Below are positions 10,288 through 23,499 of a stretch of 64,000 bases of DNA, in pieces. The stretch comes from Rotaria sordida. Its lineage: Eukaryota > Rotifera > Eurotatoria > Philodinida > Philodinidae. A program made the position numbers and the translations under genes. The notes under the pieces were generated by a model. It was not told the DNA's origin, did no database searches, and saw nothing but the letters and a program-made list of their open reading frames with translations. Numbering within the stretch: position 1 is the stretch's first letter; each line of letters opens with the position of its first letter. The stretch is taken from the NCBI GenBank assembly GCA_905250125.1, contig CAJNOL010001111.1:16496-80495 (forward strand), read 5' to 3'.

Positions 10288-12729
10288 TTAAAATAATGAT
10301 AAGTTCGAAGGTTTTTCGTCAGCTGATGATGAATTAAGCCAACATGGTTTTACATATGAAGTTGGATTAATCAAATCAGAAAATGATGAATAAGATGATG
10401 CTAAAGCACCATAAAGTCCAACAAGTAATGCAATTGCTAATAAAGTAATATCCCATTTTGGTAACACCCTAAACATTAAAAATAAAAAATTATTTTCAAC
10501 ATATTACATGATTACTTTGTATATTCATATAAAAAGCATGAATAATACAATGGAATAATAAGATTGAAAAAAACAAATTGATTATACTGAGAAAAGAAAT
10601 AGAGTTTCTTACCTAAATATAGTCTCAAATAATTTTTCATGAACTAATTGAGTTGAGTGAACTTTAATCATAACAAAACAAACCACCGGTAATATAAAAC
10701 CTAATATTGATACAGTTGAACTTCCAATAAATGCAAGTATAGCACCAAAATGTGGTATTGTTTCTGCCATAAATGCTAAAAATAAAACAATTCCACTACG
10801 TAATACAGCACGTTGCCAACAAAAATGTTTTGGTACATGTGTTAATTCTTCAAAACCTTGAAATATTGGATTTAATACTATTGTAAATGCTGTTGCTAAA
10901 TGACCAGTGATTAATATTTCGACTGTATAACGAAGAAAGTTTTTTGGTAAATTTTTCAATATATTATCTTGTACCTGTGAACCATAAACAACATATCCAA
11001 CAATTGATACAGGTAAATAAAAAACTAATAAAATTGAATAAGCAATAAGTACTGCTACATGAAATCGATGTGGTTGACGCATGTCAACTTGTATTGTGGG
11101 AAACATAGCTGATCCACCCCATGCAAAAAACATAGTTCCCATTGAAAATGAAAATGATTTAAATGTAACTGTACTTGGTTCATATCGCTGAATTGTTCGG
11201 TAATGAATAAGAGTACTGATAGTTATAAATACACAAGCAATTGCTGTACAAACCATTGCACCAATGGCTATAGGCCTATATAAAACAAAAGTTTTAATAT
11301 AGAATATTTATTAGATTTGTATAATAAACAATGAACAAAACGATGATATTAAAAGTCGACAGAAAAATATTGTTGAAGTCTAATTCACGATAATCATTGA
11401 ATAGTAGAGATATATTAAGAGAAGAATTAATTTTTCTGATTAATATTCAACAGATTTTTTTTTTCTGATGAGATGATTAAACAGTAAAATATCTAACAAA
11501 AAGTATATGTTAATCTAATAGTCTGGTCAAAGCACAGGTAAAACTTTCGAAAGGTTTCATCTCAAATATACAGATATAAAGGTACAAGTGCATTATTGAA
11601 CAAATTTCACCAGTAGAGTTTGGTGATTCCAAAAGAATTCGAACCGTTAAATCATCACATAGATACAAAAATTCTTAAATCTATGTCGAGAAATTTTCAT
11701 TCGTGAGAATAAAGATTTTAGTAGATATGTATAATATCGGTTTTTTTTAGGTATTAAAATATGTAACATCTTAAATTTCAGTAATTCAATAGTAAAAATT
11801 CCTCAGAATATGTTAAAAATTATTGTATCTATCTAAGAATTTAACGGTTATTTTTGGACCCAATTAGATAGAAAATTTTCAGATTCGAGTCCGACAGATT
11901 TTATTCAGAGTCTAAAATGCCTTATTTCATTATAATTTCTACTCGTAAAGATTTTATACGATATAATTTTTATATAAAATCTTACCAACTATCTTTTGGT
12001 GTACCAAGCCAACATGGACCAAGAAGAAGAGCAGCAACAATAATAATCCATATACATACAGGAAGATGTGCATGAATAGCATCAAATAAACTCTGAAGAT
12101 TTTGTGCAGCCAAAAGTAAGAATACAACACCTGTTTGACTATTCAAATATGTCTTCATCAACTTGACAAATATATATGAAGATAATAATATTCTTTATCT
12201 TTTTTTTACTAACATCGCTGATGAATAATTCTTGCACCCAATAGTTGAAAATAAATAACAAATATTAACACATATCTATATATATATATATATATCAATA
12301 TTAAAATTTTCATTTAAAAAATAAATATTAAAATTAACTTACTTTCCAATACGACCCGCACCTTCAGTAGCTATAACTTGAAATGGTGATCGACTACCTT
12401 CTTCAGAATAAACTGGATTCATTTCTCTTAACATTGTCCAACAATCACCTAATCTAATACCAGAATAACCAGATAACATGCATAAAACAAAAGTCGATAT
12501 AAGACCATACCATCCGGCTTGATCCATAGCTTTAGGTAATGCTAAAAGACCCGTACCAGCCATTTCTCCAGTGATAAATAGAGCGGCAGTGAATACACTG
12601 AGACCATGATGCTAAAAAAAAAGAGCGTATCTTTTAAATTTTCAAAAATATATATTTGAAAATCTTTACTAGGATATGTTTTGTGTCGGACGGTAAAATT
12701 GGGTCTTGGCAGCTACTTTCAAACGACAT
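10288..12729 (-). CDS. Amino-acid/auxin permease family transporter (AAAP; SLC36/SLC32-like)
   Basis: Six exons on the minus strand: 12670-12729, 12343-12611, 12214-12275, 11986-12130, 10613-11275 and 10288-10468; phases agree throughout, 459 residues. It is a polytopic membrane carrier for amino acids, usually proton-coupled. The first transmembrane helix carries the family signature (TAALFITGEMAGTGLLALPKA). Later segments include VVFLLLAAQNL and LLGPCWLGTPKDSWPIAIG, followed by FSMGTMFFAWGGSAMFPTIQ and several hydrophobic helices to the C-terminus, about 10-11 membrane segments in all. The acceptor of exon 4 was placed at the AG giving RCVVFLLL; an AG 31 nt upstream breaks the frame. Intron 4 is long (about 710 nt). 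It is the second gene of the operon-like run, 130 nt after NDUFB4. Substrate is not predictable from sequence. Confidence 0.88.
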
Positions 12730-12745
12730 GAGCTCCAGTCTATAT

Positions 12746-12747
12746 CT
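12746..12747 (-). promoter_or_regulatory. Putative trans-splice acceptor before the transporter
   Basis: Between the NDUFB4 stop and the transporter ATG the minus strand reads GTTTTTCTTGTTATAG, with the AG 16 nt before the start codon. It fits processing of a polycistronic transcript. Confidence 0.5.
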
Positions 12748-12858
12748 ATAACAAGAAAAACTTTAACAGATTCTTTTTTTTCCTTATCTAGAGAAGGTAG
12801 AAAATCAAATCTACCAAGATGAAAAAGAAAAATATGATGAGAATTTGAGATAGCTCGT

Positions 12859-13330
12859 TTAAAAATAAGATTTAAAGTCTGGTCGATCTGCATATGGAAT
12901 TTTTCCAATATTACAATCGTTATTATATTGAATCTAATAAAATAGAAATAAATTTTTATAAATAAATTAATCTTTGAAAAAATTACTCGTTTTTTCTGTG
13001 CCAAATATTGAAGTAATCCGCCAGCGAGAAGGAAAAGTGCAGGCGCAAGAAGTATACGTGGTGACGAATATAAATAACGATAACTATTTTGTTGATAAGC
13101 ATAAAGGCGAGTATTTTGTGGGTCCACCTTATCAAAATAAAAAACAATTGAAAGATAGGAAATTAGTCATATTTACTTACAAAATGACCAGGCACACTAG
13201 CATAAAATGGATTTCTATAACGTTTAAGAAATTCTGCTTTAGTCGTTGTACGTAATCGTGAACGTTTTTGAATTAGCTTTATTTCATCAGGTGTTAAGTC
13301 CCATTCAGATGGGAGTGCTTGGACAGGCAT
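12859..13330 (-). CDS. NDUFB4: NADH dehydrogenase (complex I) beta subcomplex subunit 4
   Basis: Three exons on the minus strand: 13181-13330 (50 codons), 12987-13127 (47 codons) and 12859-12933 (24 codons plus TAA), all phase 0; 121 residues, close to the ~129 of vertebrate NDUFB4. It is an accessory subunit of mitochondrial respiratory complex I, in the membrane arm. N-terminal WDLTPDEIKLIQKRS and KAEFLKRYRNPF match the family's charged N-terminal region. A single membrane helix follows (ILLAPALFLLAGGLLQYLA) and a short matrix-side tail rich in polar residues. A pyrimidine tract plus AG at 13338-13339 precedes the ATG by about 8 nt. It is the first cistron of the four-gene run and is divergent to RAMP4. 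Confidence 0.82.
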
Positions 13331-13780
<450 letters not shown>

Positions 13781-15851
13781 CATTTGAATATTTTTCATTG
13801 TTCCTTATATGTTTATTTTTAACAAAAATTGATTAAAACATAATTTAATGAAAATGATCATTCACAAGAGAAAAATTCACTCATAAAAAAAACAGTATCT
13901 GTCGTTTATTTTTGCTTTATTATTATTATTATTATTGCTGTTGTTGTTGCTTTTTTTCTTCTTATTAAATATTATCACGTTTCATTCATCAACACAACAT
14001 ATAAAAAAAAAGCATAAATATTTTATGATTTACTCATTTCATCAGCACACAATAATGAAATTTTAAATATGATTTTCTTGATACATTCGTCAACTGCAAA
14101 AATGTCTATAAATAAAAAACAAATTATTAGAATCGATCAGAATACAATTTAAAAGAACACATGATAGTTTTTGACTTGTTGGTGAGACAAATAATATTTG
14201 TATAGATAAAGAGTTCAGATGAGAGAAAAAGAAATAAAGTTTAGAATTTCATTCTAGATTGCTATTAGTTGATTGACATAAATAGTTTGAAAAGATGATT
14301 CTTATGTATTATCAATTCAATTGCATAAAATATTCAACAATTTACGTTAGTTTTTATCATTTTATGAAACATTTGATAATGTGTGATCTTAGAATGAAAT
14401 CTTCGAAATGATGAAATTCTATTATATTGCTAAAAAAATCTATCATATGCAGTATATTTAATTATTTTATATAAACTCATTGATCTAGAATGCCTTGATC
14501 TATTGTGTGGAAGTAAATAAGAACAACATATTCATGTAGTGCGTCAGCATCTTATACATTCTAATCTGATATACAATCAAATTCTGCATGATGTACGCAA
14601 TTCATGATTTGATCGTAAAGCTATTTTTAGTTTTTTTTTTCATTTCTTTTTATATATTTGCATTTTGACTAAATTTGACGGCGTCATTAACTATAACGCA
14701 CTTTATCCTAGGTCATTAATATGCACTGACAAATGCATTCATTCTGTTAAATCAGTCTACCGAAGATAATATTCAAAGAAAATTAGTTCGAAATAAATTT
14801 TGAATAAAAGTATTCAATATCTAATCGATTGGAGTTTATGCTTAAAGCTTCTTGTTATAATTCAGTTTCATTCTAAACATTGTCCAAACACTAGCTTATT
14901 TCACTTCACAATCACATATTGTTATCTTTACTAAATACGATTCATAAAATAATTTATTGATTAGACTAATTCATTTTCATCATTATCAAAGGTTACTGAG
15001 GAGATTCATTAGTGAAAAATCTGACTAAGACAAAGTCATATAACGATATTGAATGTTAGAATAATGTTCTATTTCAGAGTTATGATGAATAATAATGATG
15101 ACTCGTTAAATAATTTAATTTTTACGAATAGTATTTGTCGTCATTTATAACACGAGGATGTATGCGCAGTTTCTTAGAAGATATACCTCAACACGTCATT
15201 TTTCGATTGAAACTATTTTTCAGGTACTTAAATATTGAATTAATATTCATTTTTTTCATAGAATCTAGAAGCGCGAATAATAATATCCATAAATTTTCAC
15301 AGACATGCATAGAACGATTGAGTTTTTTCACGTGAGTCGACGTATGCATTAAATAAATAGCAACTTCCAATGAATGGACTGAACTTTTCCGGTAGAATCT
15401 TTATCAAGTAGTGCTAAAAATCTTTACATACTGATTGAGATAAATCACCTATTCATTTATCTATGATAAAAAAAACTTTTACAATTTCGTATTCACACTA
15501 TGAAATGAAATTCAAAACAGGTAAATCATAGAATAATACTCGAAGATGTTATTCATCGATTTATTTGATGTTATTGTCGATTCTAAACCATAATTATTTA
15601 TGATAGAGTTATCGCAGAAATCAACTTATTGTTTTTATGTTTTGTCACTCTAGTAAAAATTGAATGACAAAAAGATTCTTTCATTAAAAAAAATCAAAAA
15701 CTAGATACTTTTTCAAATAATGTATAGATGTATTGATCTTTGTTTTATGTATTTTTGACTATGAATGGTAAACAAAAAATTCTTTTTTTTTTGTTGATAT
15801 TCTTAGACAATATGTAAATCACTTATTGCTGAGAATCTTCGATCAACTTAT

Positions 15852-18800
15852 ATGAAAGCTCCAAATCTTTCTCTCAAAGAAGCTATTCGACATGTACCAG
15901 ACTTCTCAACACTTGTACCGACCTGTGTTGATTCATCTATAGCAAGTTCTAGTGCAAGAAGTGGATTGACAAAGGAAGACGTTGCTGCAATAAAAACCTA
16001 TACTGCTGAATGTTCGGTTTATGAACTTCTCAATGCAGCACTTCGTACTGAAGAATTGAAGAATATTGAACCTTGGTTTCCTTATTTGAAACTTCTTCAC
16101 ATTGCTCTCAGCAAACTACTTTCAAGGAAAGGAACATATTGTCGTGGAATACGTGGAAATCTTAATTCTCTTTATCCAGTTGGTTCTATTGTGACTTGGG
16201 TATGTAAAGTAATTGAAGAACTTTATTTGAATGAATAAAAGAAGAAGTGATCTTGATTAAAAAAAATAATTTAATATGATATGTATATCTGAATTGAAAT
16301 AATTAACACAGAAAAAAAAATAATACTTTTCTTTTTGAAAATCTATATATACTAATTTACTATGTTTTATCTGCTTAATAGTGGGGTGTCTCATCACTAT
16401 CCGCAAAAACAAGTGTATGTATGAAGTTTTTGAAAAAAGGTTACCATGGAGCCTACAATGGTACTTTGTTTACGATCATATCTTCATCAGCAAGAAGCAT
16501 AGTAGATTTCTCTCAATATCCTAATGAAGAGGAATCGATTTTATTGCCCGCTACCAAATTCAAGGTTATTAGCAACAATCCTAGTTTAAAATATATAGGA
16601 TTATATGAAATCAAAGTGGAAGAAATCGAAGGCGGTTTCTCACGGTAAATTAATTAATTTTATATTGATTTTTTTAACACAAAGAATTGAAAACAAATCA
16701 GGAATAGGATTCGATTGATGGATAGAAATGACAGTAGAACAACTGGAAGAAAACTTCGAAATGTTAATTTAAAATAAAGATTATTGAAATATTTCTAATA
16801 TTAGCAGTTCCTACAAAAACATCAAAATCAATTACAAACTCGAAATCAACAATAATACCCATACCAAGTAGAACGTGGAGGCACAGAAACGGCTCAATAT
16901 CAACATTGGCTAGCGCTATATTCGAGCAAAGGTAATCGAACAAATAGAAACAAACAACTGAAACATCATTATCTAAGTTTGATCCCAAGAGCTGATGTTT
17001 TCATGTCAGCTTCTCAAACTAAATGCTTTAAAAAGTGTCATGTTTCTATTTAAATTATTATCAAGCTATTTAATATTTTTATTTACAGGAAATATTCTCG
17101 ATTTTCTTGGCAGCTATTCAAAAGCCAGCTTTAGTTAATACTTGTCTTAAACTATTTACTGATTAAATCAATATTTATTTATTCCGTCTAGAGTTGCAAA
17201 TATAGTCTTCTTCATTTTTCTAAGATAAGCAAACAGCGATCGAGATTTTTCTTTTTTCTAACTATTCAGAGGTATTAATAATCATTTATTATCCGAAATA
17301 ATGCTTGAGGTTAAATACCTAATTATTCGAACATATTTATATCTACTACACATTATTCGAAAAAAAAAAGTTCGTTAGAATCGATATATTACTGTATTCA
17401 ATTATCATTTGAGATTAAAAATAAAATTTTGAGAACAATATGAAGGAATAAAAGTGAAGATCGTTAGAATAGTGAAACGATGAAAAAATTTTAGAAAATT
17501 TCTGTAGGAAAACAAATAACATTGTACATATAAACTGTTTGGTTCTTTTTTGAATAATTTCTTGTTTATTTATTTGTAAAAAATAATATAAATATTTTTA
17601 AAATGAAAGATAAACTATAGGAAGAAAGAAGAATAGTCTTGCCTTTCAACTACCTTGCGGTATGAGGTGTTGTCTACCATCAGATTCAATAGCTTGATAT
17701 CTTTCCTACAACTAATACTAACTGTAGCTGTGGACAGAATACCCAACTTGATGCAGAGTTCTTGTGTTTAATTGCTTGAGTCCTTCATACACATTAACTA
17801 ATAACAAGAGTAGCTATAGGTCATAACGTGGTCAGTATACTATCAGACGAATGATTTGAGATAAATAGCCGTTAGTGATTTGTCTAGAATCATTCCATGT
17901 CTGGTAATAATGAGCAAAATAAACTATCAGTATATATTTTATTTTTAATGTCATCAATTAATTGATATTTATATGGCATTAGGTTGAATTGAGGTAACTT
18001 CGATACGACATATACATAATCAAACTAACTTACAACGAGAAATTAACAAGGAAATATATTGATATTAAGAGTTGAACAGAAGAGGTCATGTAATACTTTC
18101 TTTACATACTTAGGTCTGACCAAAAGTTCTGTCATCATTAAATAAAAATATAGCGATAATGAGATATTTTTAATTTTATTTTATCAAATGTTGAGGATAG
18201 TTGCCAGTATTATTTATTTCAAGATCAATCTTTTCTAACAATTAATTAAAAGTTTTTTTGAATTCTTTTTCTGAAAAAATTTTTAACTACCTTGGAAATC
18301 ATATGAGTTAATCATGTTTCATTTGTTTTAAAAATTTAGCAAAATTTTGTTCGATTATATCAGTTGTGTTCTAGCATTACTAGTCATGAGATATGGATTT
18401 ATTTTAGATAGGTTAGTTATAAGTCATCTAATGCAAGCTAGTATATTGAAGACGAATCGTTAAAGACTATTACTCATGGAGATAGATATGAATCAAGACT
18501 TTGTTTGGTATATTCTTTAAATCAAATAGTCCTGAGTGTAGATAAAGGCAAGCCTGTAGATCACAAGTATTATATTGAATATTGTCTGAAGCCTTTTGTT
18601 AATGTAATATAAAAACAAACAGAGACATCAGGTTTCAAATGTCCAAAATTACTTGACGATCATCGTTGATTTCATATTCGTCCAATGCTATTAATTATTT
18701 GACAGAGGGAGACATCAATATAATATCACATCTACCATATTCACCAGATCTGATACTACGTAATCTATGATTAAATGATTGTGTTGAACGTAGTTTAACT

Positions 18801-19580
18801 AGTTGAATAAATGAAATATGATATGCTCGTGAGGTTTCCAAGATAGCTAAAACTTTTTTCAGAAAAAGAGTTCAAAAAAAAACTTTTAATTAATTGTTAG
18901 AAAAGATTGATCTTGGAATAAATGATATTGGCAGCTATCCTCAACATTTGATAAAATAAAATGAAAAATATCTCCTTATCTTTACATTTTTATTTAATGA
19001 TGACAGAACTTTTGGTCAGTCCTAAGTATATAAGCTATGTATTTAATCTTCTTCTACAATTAAATTCTATCTCTTTTAAGAATGAGTTGTTTTCAAATGT
19101 TATCGGTGTGTGTGTGTTAGTAGATTGTATTTTATTCATTCGCATGATTACAAAAGCTTGAACTTAAATTCCGATTTCCAATCTCTATCACGTTTTACAA
19201 TTCATTAGAAAAAATTAACTTCGATAAGTAGTCGATTTGATATCGATAGGTATTCATAATCAGTAATTCATTAGCAGTGTGATACGAAGATCATTGCTTT
19301 GATCATAGATGACACAGAAGTAATGTTCGCCTAGATTATCGAAAGTCTAATATGTTACCATTTCCAAGTGTTATCTGAGTTCTCCTATGGTTTCCATAAT
19401 TTTGAAAAGTACAACATATTCATTTGAATAAATTTTCTAAATTTATTTTGCGCTTGAATTTTATTATTTAGTGATAAGAAAAAAAAACTACTATTGATTG
19501 TAACTGGTATCATTGTCATCTTGGTAATTATCTCTGGACTTATTGCAGCTTATGTTTGTTATTGTATAAAAAACAAATAG
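15852..19580 (+). CDS. R-S-E class mono-ADP-ribosyltransferase, copy 1 (stalked, C-terminally anchored)
   Basis: Exons A 15852-16199 (or from the acceptor at 15807), B 16382-16634, C 16805-16931 and D 19472-19580; about 278 residues. Arginine-specific ART fold: catalytic R in GTYCRGIRG, S in VTWWGVSSLS (created by the A-B splice) and the ExE glutamates in YPNEEESILLP. It transfers ADP-ribose from NAD to a protein. Exon C is a short polar stalk; exon D is one membrane helix (LLLIVTGIIVILVIISGLIA) and a 7-residue tail. No signal peptide was found. An alternative start is ATG 15765-15767 followed by a 39-nt intron. Oddity: the donor matching copy 2 (after 16644) is shifted by one nucleotide and throws exon C out of frame; frame is kept only with a weak GTTTCT donor after 16634. 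The copy may therefore be truncated or secreted. A mariner element sits in the C-D intron. Confidence 0.75.
18109..19026 (+). mobile_element. Tc1/mariner-type transposon, decayed, with ~90-bp terminal inverted repeats
   Basis: 918 nt flanked by TA on both sides (18107-18108, 19027-19028). The ends are near-perfect inverted repeats of about 90 nt beginning CTTAGGTCTGACC; the right end reads CTTAGGACTGACC in reverse complement. Inside, plus-strand sequence shows transposase remnants with many stops: HKYYIEYCLKPF, a HIRPM patch, SHLPYSPDL, and a C-terminal LEKIDLGINDIG. It is inserted in the intron between stalk and anchor exons of ART copy 1 and was not seen in copy 2. It cannot make its own transposase. 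Confidence 0.85.
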
Positions 19581-20650
19581 TTTGGAATATCACAAACATT
19601 AAAACAATTAACTCTGATCACTGCAGATTTATTTACTTTTCCTTCTCGAATTGATCATGATTAAAAGTTCGTCGATACTTCATATTTTTAATTACAATTA
19701 GTCATACAATTAATGTAGGTCTTTTTTACATTTTTATTTCCCTTACTGTATTACATGTTATCATTTTCATTATAGGAAATGATAATTCTTAATATATCTA
19801 TCAAGATTACTTTCAAATAATTTTCTTTTGTTAAATCAGAGATTCGAAACAAAGAAAAGTATCGATTAGAAGACAAGACTAAGTCATAGCCTATTGTATT
19901 TCTACGTACAAACAACAATTGAATAGTTCCAATCAATTCCCATTCAATTGATAGATCATTTTTAACTTTGTGTGTATGAATCATCAATAAAAACAAAATT
20001 TCATTCGGTAATATTTGTCTACGAGAAATATTGCGAATAGAGTGGAATATGTATTCTATGTTGTTGAAAAATACTGAAAGCGAACAGTCACTATGAAAGT
20101 TTTTCAAACAAAATGAATTGTAAATATGAAGAAAACACAAAAAAAACTGACTCAGAAATTATACACTGATGTGATTAATGGGCTAGTCTCATTTGATCAA
20201 ATGTCATACTGTGAGAACGCTTTTCTTTTTATGCAAAACTAATTGAAAGATGAATAAAAATTAATCCTATTACATTTTTCTTCCTTAGTTATTAGTTCTA
20301 TAATGAAAAAATATCGATTTTTTTTTCAAGATCTATAATTTAGAAATAGAATAGATTGTTTACGAAAAATAAGTTTCACATTCGCAGGCAACACTGTTAT
20401 GATAACCAATATATTAACAGAATTGTTGTGATCGAATAACACATTTAGATATCTCTCCAATATCAATGATTTCTGGAATATCTGTAAGTACTTTTAGCAA
20501 CGATTATGTCTTGTGATAATGATTTATTAAGTTCAAAACTAAATCTATTTCTATTGTGAGTTGATGTTTGATAGATTTTCCTATGATCGAATTATCATAT
20601 ACAGTTGTATAAGAAGGCAAACCTTGTCTCTTTATCGGCAGATATCAATA

Positions 20651-21864
20651 TGATCAATATGCAGCTATGAAAGTATCTTGGATAGTTGATTAGCTACACT
20701 GCACATTGTCGTACAAAGGAAACTTATGATAGGACAATGATATAATCAAAAATTATGTACTGAGATAGATAAATTTGAGTGTGTGATATCAATATTGGTT
20801 CATGGCGATATTGTGAAATTTTCGACGTTTTCTATGGCCAATAGTTTTTCTTCAATCACCATTGCGTGAGATTTATTTTTTGAATCTTTTTTTTTTCTAT
20901 ATTTTACTCGTCAATGTTTATTTTGAGTCATATTTTCGTTCGACCTTTTTAATGCTAATCTGATATTTAATTGTCAATTGAGATCATAATTTGAAAAAAA
21001 TTCAAGTTATAAATGCGTGAAACTTTTATTTATCAACGAATTCGAATTGAATTTTTAAGTACGAATCTTCAATGAACTAAAAGTTTAACTTGAGAATGCG
21101 AAATGTATCACTTCAGAGTTTTCGAAAATGTTTTCGATTCGACGTATGCACAGAATGTTTTATCTAAAAATTATTTAACACATTTTCAAATCTCAAGGAG
21201 AACTCACAGAAAACATGGTCAATTGAGCGAATATAATTTTCAAGGCCTTTAGATAGAAACCGATTTTCGTGCTAGGTACGTTTCAATCGCGCGTAAGTTT
21301 CAGAATCTGTTGAAGAGGCAATTGGAAAATTTTTCGTCAATACCATAATTCAAGATATTTAATTTATCTTTGTTTGAAAGAGCATGTCCAGATGTAGGAC
21401 AGCACAAAACTCTGTTACTCTAAAATTCTTACTTTTTATATACAGAGTAAAAGTGGCAAGTTTGATGATTCAGAAGAGCTCTCTTCGTATGAGCATCTAT
21501 TTATAGAAATGTTTACATATTTAATTAAAAAAAAAAACTTAATTATGACTAAGTGCTCTTTGATGCCTTGTACCTCGGCATGCTCTTTCAAATGAAAGCA
21601 AAGTAATTAACTACAATAAAGTGTCTTTGAAAATTCATCTAATGAGTTTCTCTCATATATTGCCAAAGTTTTTTTTTCTTGTATGAAACTTAGGAAAATT
21701 TGTTAAGGTATCTTTACACAATCCGTTAAAATACATGTTTATGTAAAAATTATGTTCTTTCGAAGAAGATAACTAAAGAATAAAAACTATCAAATTCGTT
21801 CGTCCGAATTTTACACTTACATGATTAAAGAAACATCTATTTCTTAATATAGTTCATTCGTTAC
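20651..21864. repeat. Spacer between duplication units with a small inverted repeat
   Basis: No gene. A foldback of ~20-nt arms lies at 21369-21602 (TTGAAAGAGCATG near 21375 and its reverse complement near 21580). Confidence 0.4.
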
Positions 21865-22626
21865 AAAAAAGTCTACAAATAAAAAAACAAATGATTATGA
21901 TCGATAGAAATATTACTATTTAGAATATAATTTAAAAGAAGATGAAATAGTTGTTTTTGTTGAAATGAATAAAACTCAAATAATTGAGTAATTGAGACCA
22001 CAGGAAAAGAGAAACCAAATAAAGTTCAGAGTTTCATTCTCGATTGCTATTAGTTGATTGGCATAAATAGTTTGAAAAGACAATTCTTATCTATTATCGA
22101 TCCAATTACAAAAAATATTCAACGACTCACGTTAGTTTTATCATTTTACGAAATATTTGAAAGAAGCTTGATTTTATCTAAAAACTATTCCCACTTTTTA
22201 TTTTTTATTTTTTTTTATTTTTGTACATGTACATTTTAACTAAATTTGACAACTTCAATAACAACAGCGCAATTTATCAACATGTTACATCATGCTACTG
22301 AAGATAATATACAATGAAAATCAATTTGAAATGAATTTCCAATAAAAATATTCAATATTTGATTGATTCAACTATTCTAAGCATTATCTAAACATTAGTC
22401 TATTTCACTTGAACAATAGTTACTGATGAGATTCATTAGTGAAAATTACGATATTAATTGTCTCAATAGTATTCTATTTCATAGTTACGAAAAGGAATAG
22501 TAGTAATATTTTCGACAATTTTATTCTTACAGTAGTACATGCAAGCATTTAAAACAAGAGGATCTATGAGTAGTGTCTCAGAAGATTTACTTTGAAACGT
22601 CATTTTTCTATGGCTATGATTTAAGT

Positions 22627-23146
22627 GATCAGTAACATAGATGAAATGATCAGTAAAAAGTATGTAAAATGATCAGTATAAAGATTAAATGATCAGTACT
22701 GAAATTTTCAGTGTTCTTTCCATAGAATAGAAGTCCACCCCTGAAATCAGTACTGGGTGATTTCTATGGGTTCGGAATTTATAAGGAATCAATGGGAAAT
22801 CCATATGATCTTAAACGATAAGCTGTTCCGAAGTACCCACATGCGGAAATGTGCCTTGTGTGAAACACCGTGTAGCTGCATCAATCAAGCCATATTGGAC
22901 GCGGCTAATAGCGACTCTAGTTGCAGTTTCTTGCTGTCGAATTGGATTTCCATGAGTTCTCATAGATTCTCTACGAATTCTCCATGGATTCCTCATGAAT
23001 TCCGAAACCATGGAAATCACCCCGTGCTGATTTCGGAGGGTGGGCTTCTATTCTGTGGAGAGAAGACTGAAAATTTCAGTACTAATCATTTAATCTTTAT
23101 ACTGATCGTTTATATACTTTTTACTGATCATCTATCTTACTGACCA
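22627..23146. repeat. Foldback element with TGATCAGTA repeats
   Basis: The left arm 22627-22800 is the reverse complement of 22965-23146 with few mismatches. Each arm starts with four spaced copies of a TGATCAGTA-like motif, then ACTGAAATTTTCAGT, then TTCTATTCTGTGG-type sequence and an inner region around CATGGATTCC. It has the structure of a non-autonomous foldback/MITE. The two overlapping 70-128 codon frames across it are by-products. Confidence 0.8.
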
Positions 23147-23499
23147 AATATTTTGTTCAGCTTTTAATTCTCAATCTTCTTATGTATACCGTGAAAATTT
23201 TCAACAATCTGTTGAAATGTATGCTGGTACCTCTTTTATAGGATATTTTTCCTCTCTTTTTCCTCAAAAAAGGTGTGATAGTTCTAAAAGTCAGTATTGA
23301 CTAACGTTTCATAGGAAGGGTATTAGAACCTAAAATTTTAAGGTTAGTAGTTTTAGACATTGAAGTTTTGAACGAGAAAAAAAATCGAAAAAAAAATTTT
23401 ATCAAGTGCCTCGTATATGGAAGTGATGCTCGATCAGTTCATGGAAGTTCTCTTAATAACTGTCAATGAATCGGCTGAATTTTTCATGTAAAATCTTTT

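Larger units (their letters stand above)
14105..20650 (+). repeat. Tandem duplication unit 1 (contains ADP-ribosyltransferase copy 1)
   Basis: Aligns collinearly with 21865-29990: start region (TCTATAAATAAAAAACAAA against TCTACAAATAAAAAAACAAA), the gene's 5' flank, all four exons, and the 3' flank past 20640. Divergence is uneven: 15410-15700 against 24130-24405 is almost identical, while the outer parts differ by 10-20% by eye. Each unit has gained its own insertions. Confidence 0.85.

Noticed and set aside
12669-13127. 152-codon minus-strand frame starting MDPQ
   Set aside because: It reads exon 2 of NDUFB4 through its intron and the intercistronic region; the spliced NDUFB4 model explains it better.
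15761-15817. Possible signal peptide (MNGKQKILFF.. ) just before transferase exon A, also in copy 2
   Set aside because: It is one base out of frame with exon A in both copies and hits a stop; the T-rich run is better read as the intron's pyrimidine tract before TTCTTAG.
22757-23143. 128-codon plus-strand frame
   Set aside because: Lies across both arms of the TGATCAGTA foldback element; codons follow the inverted repeat.
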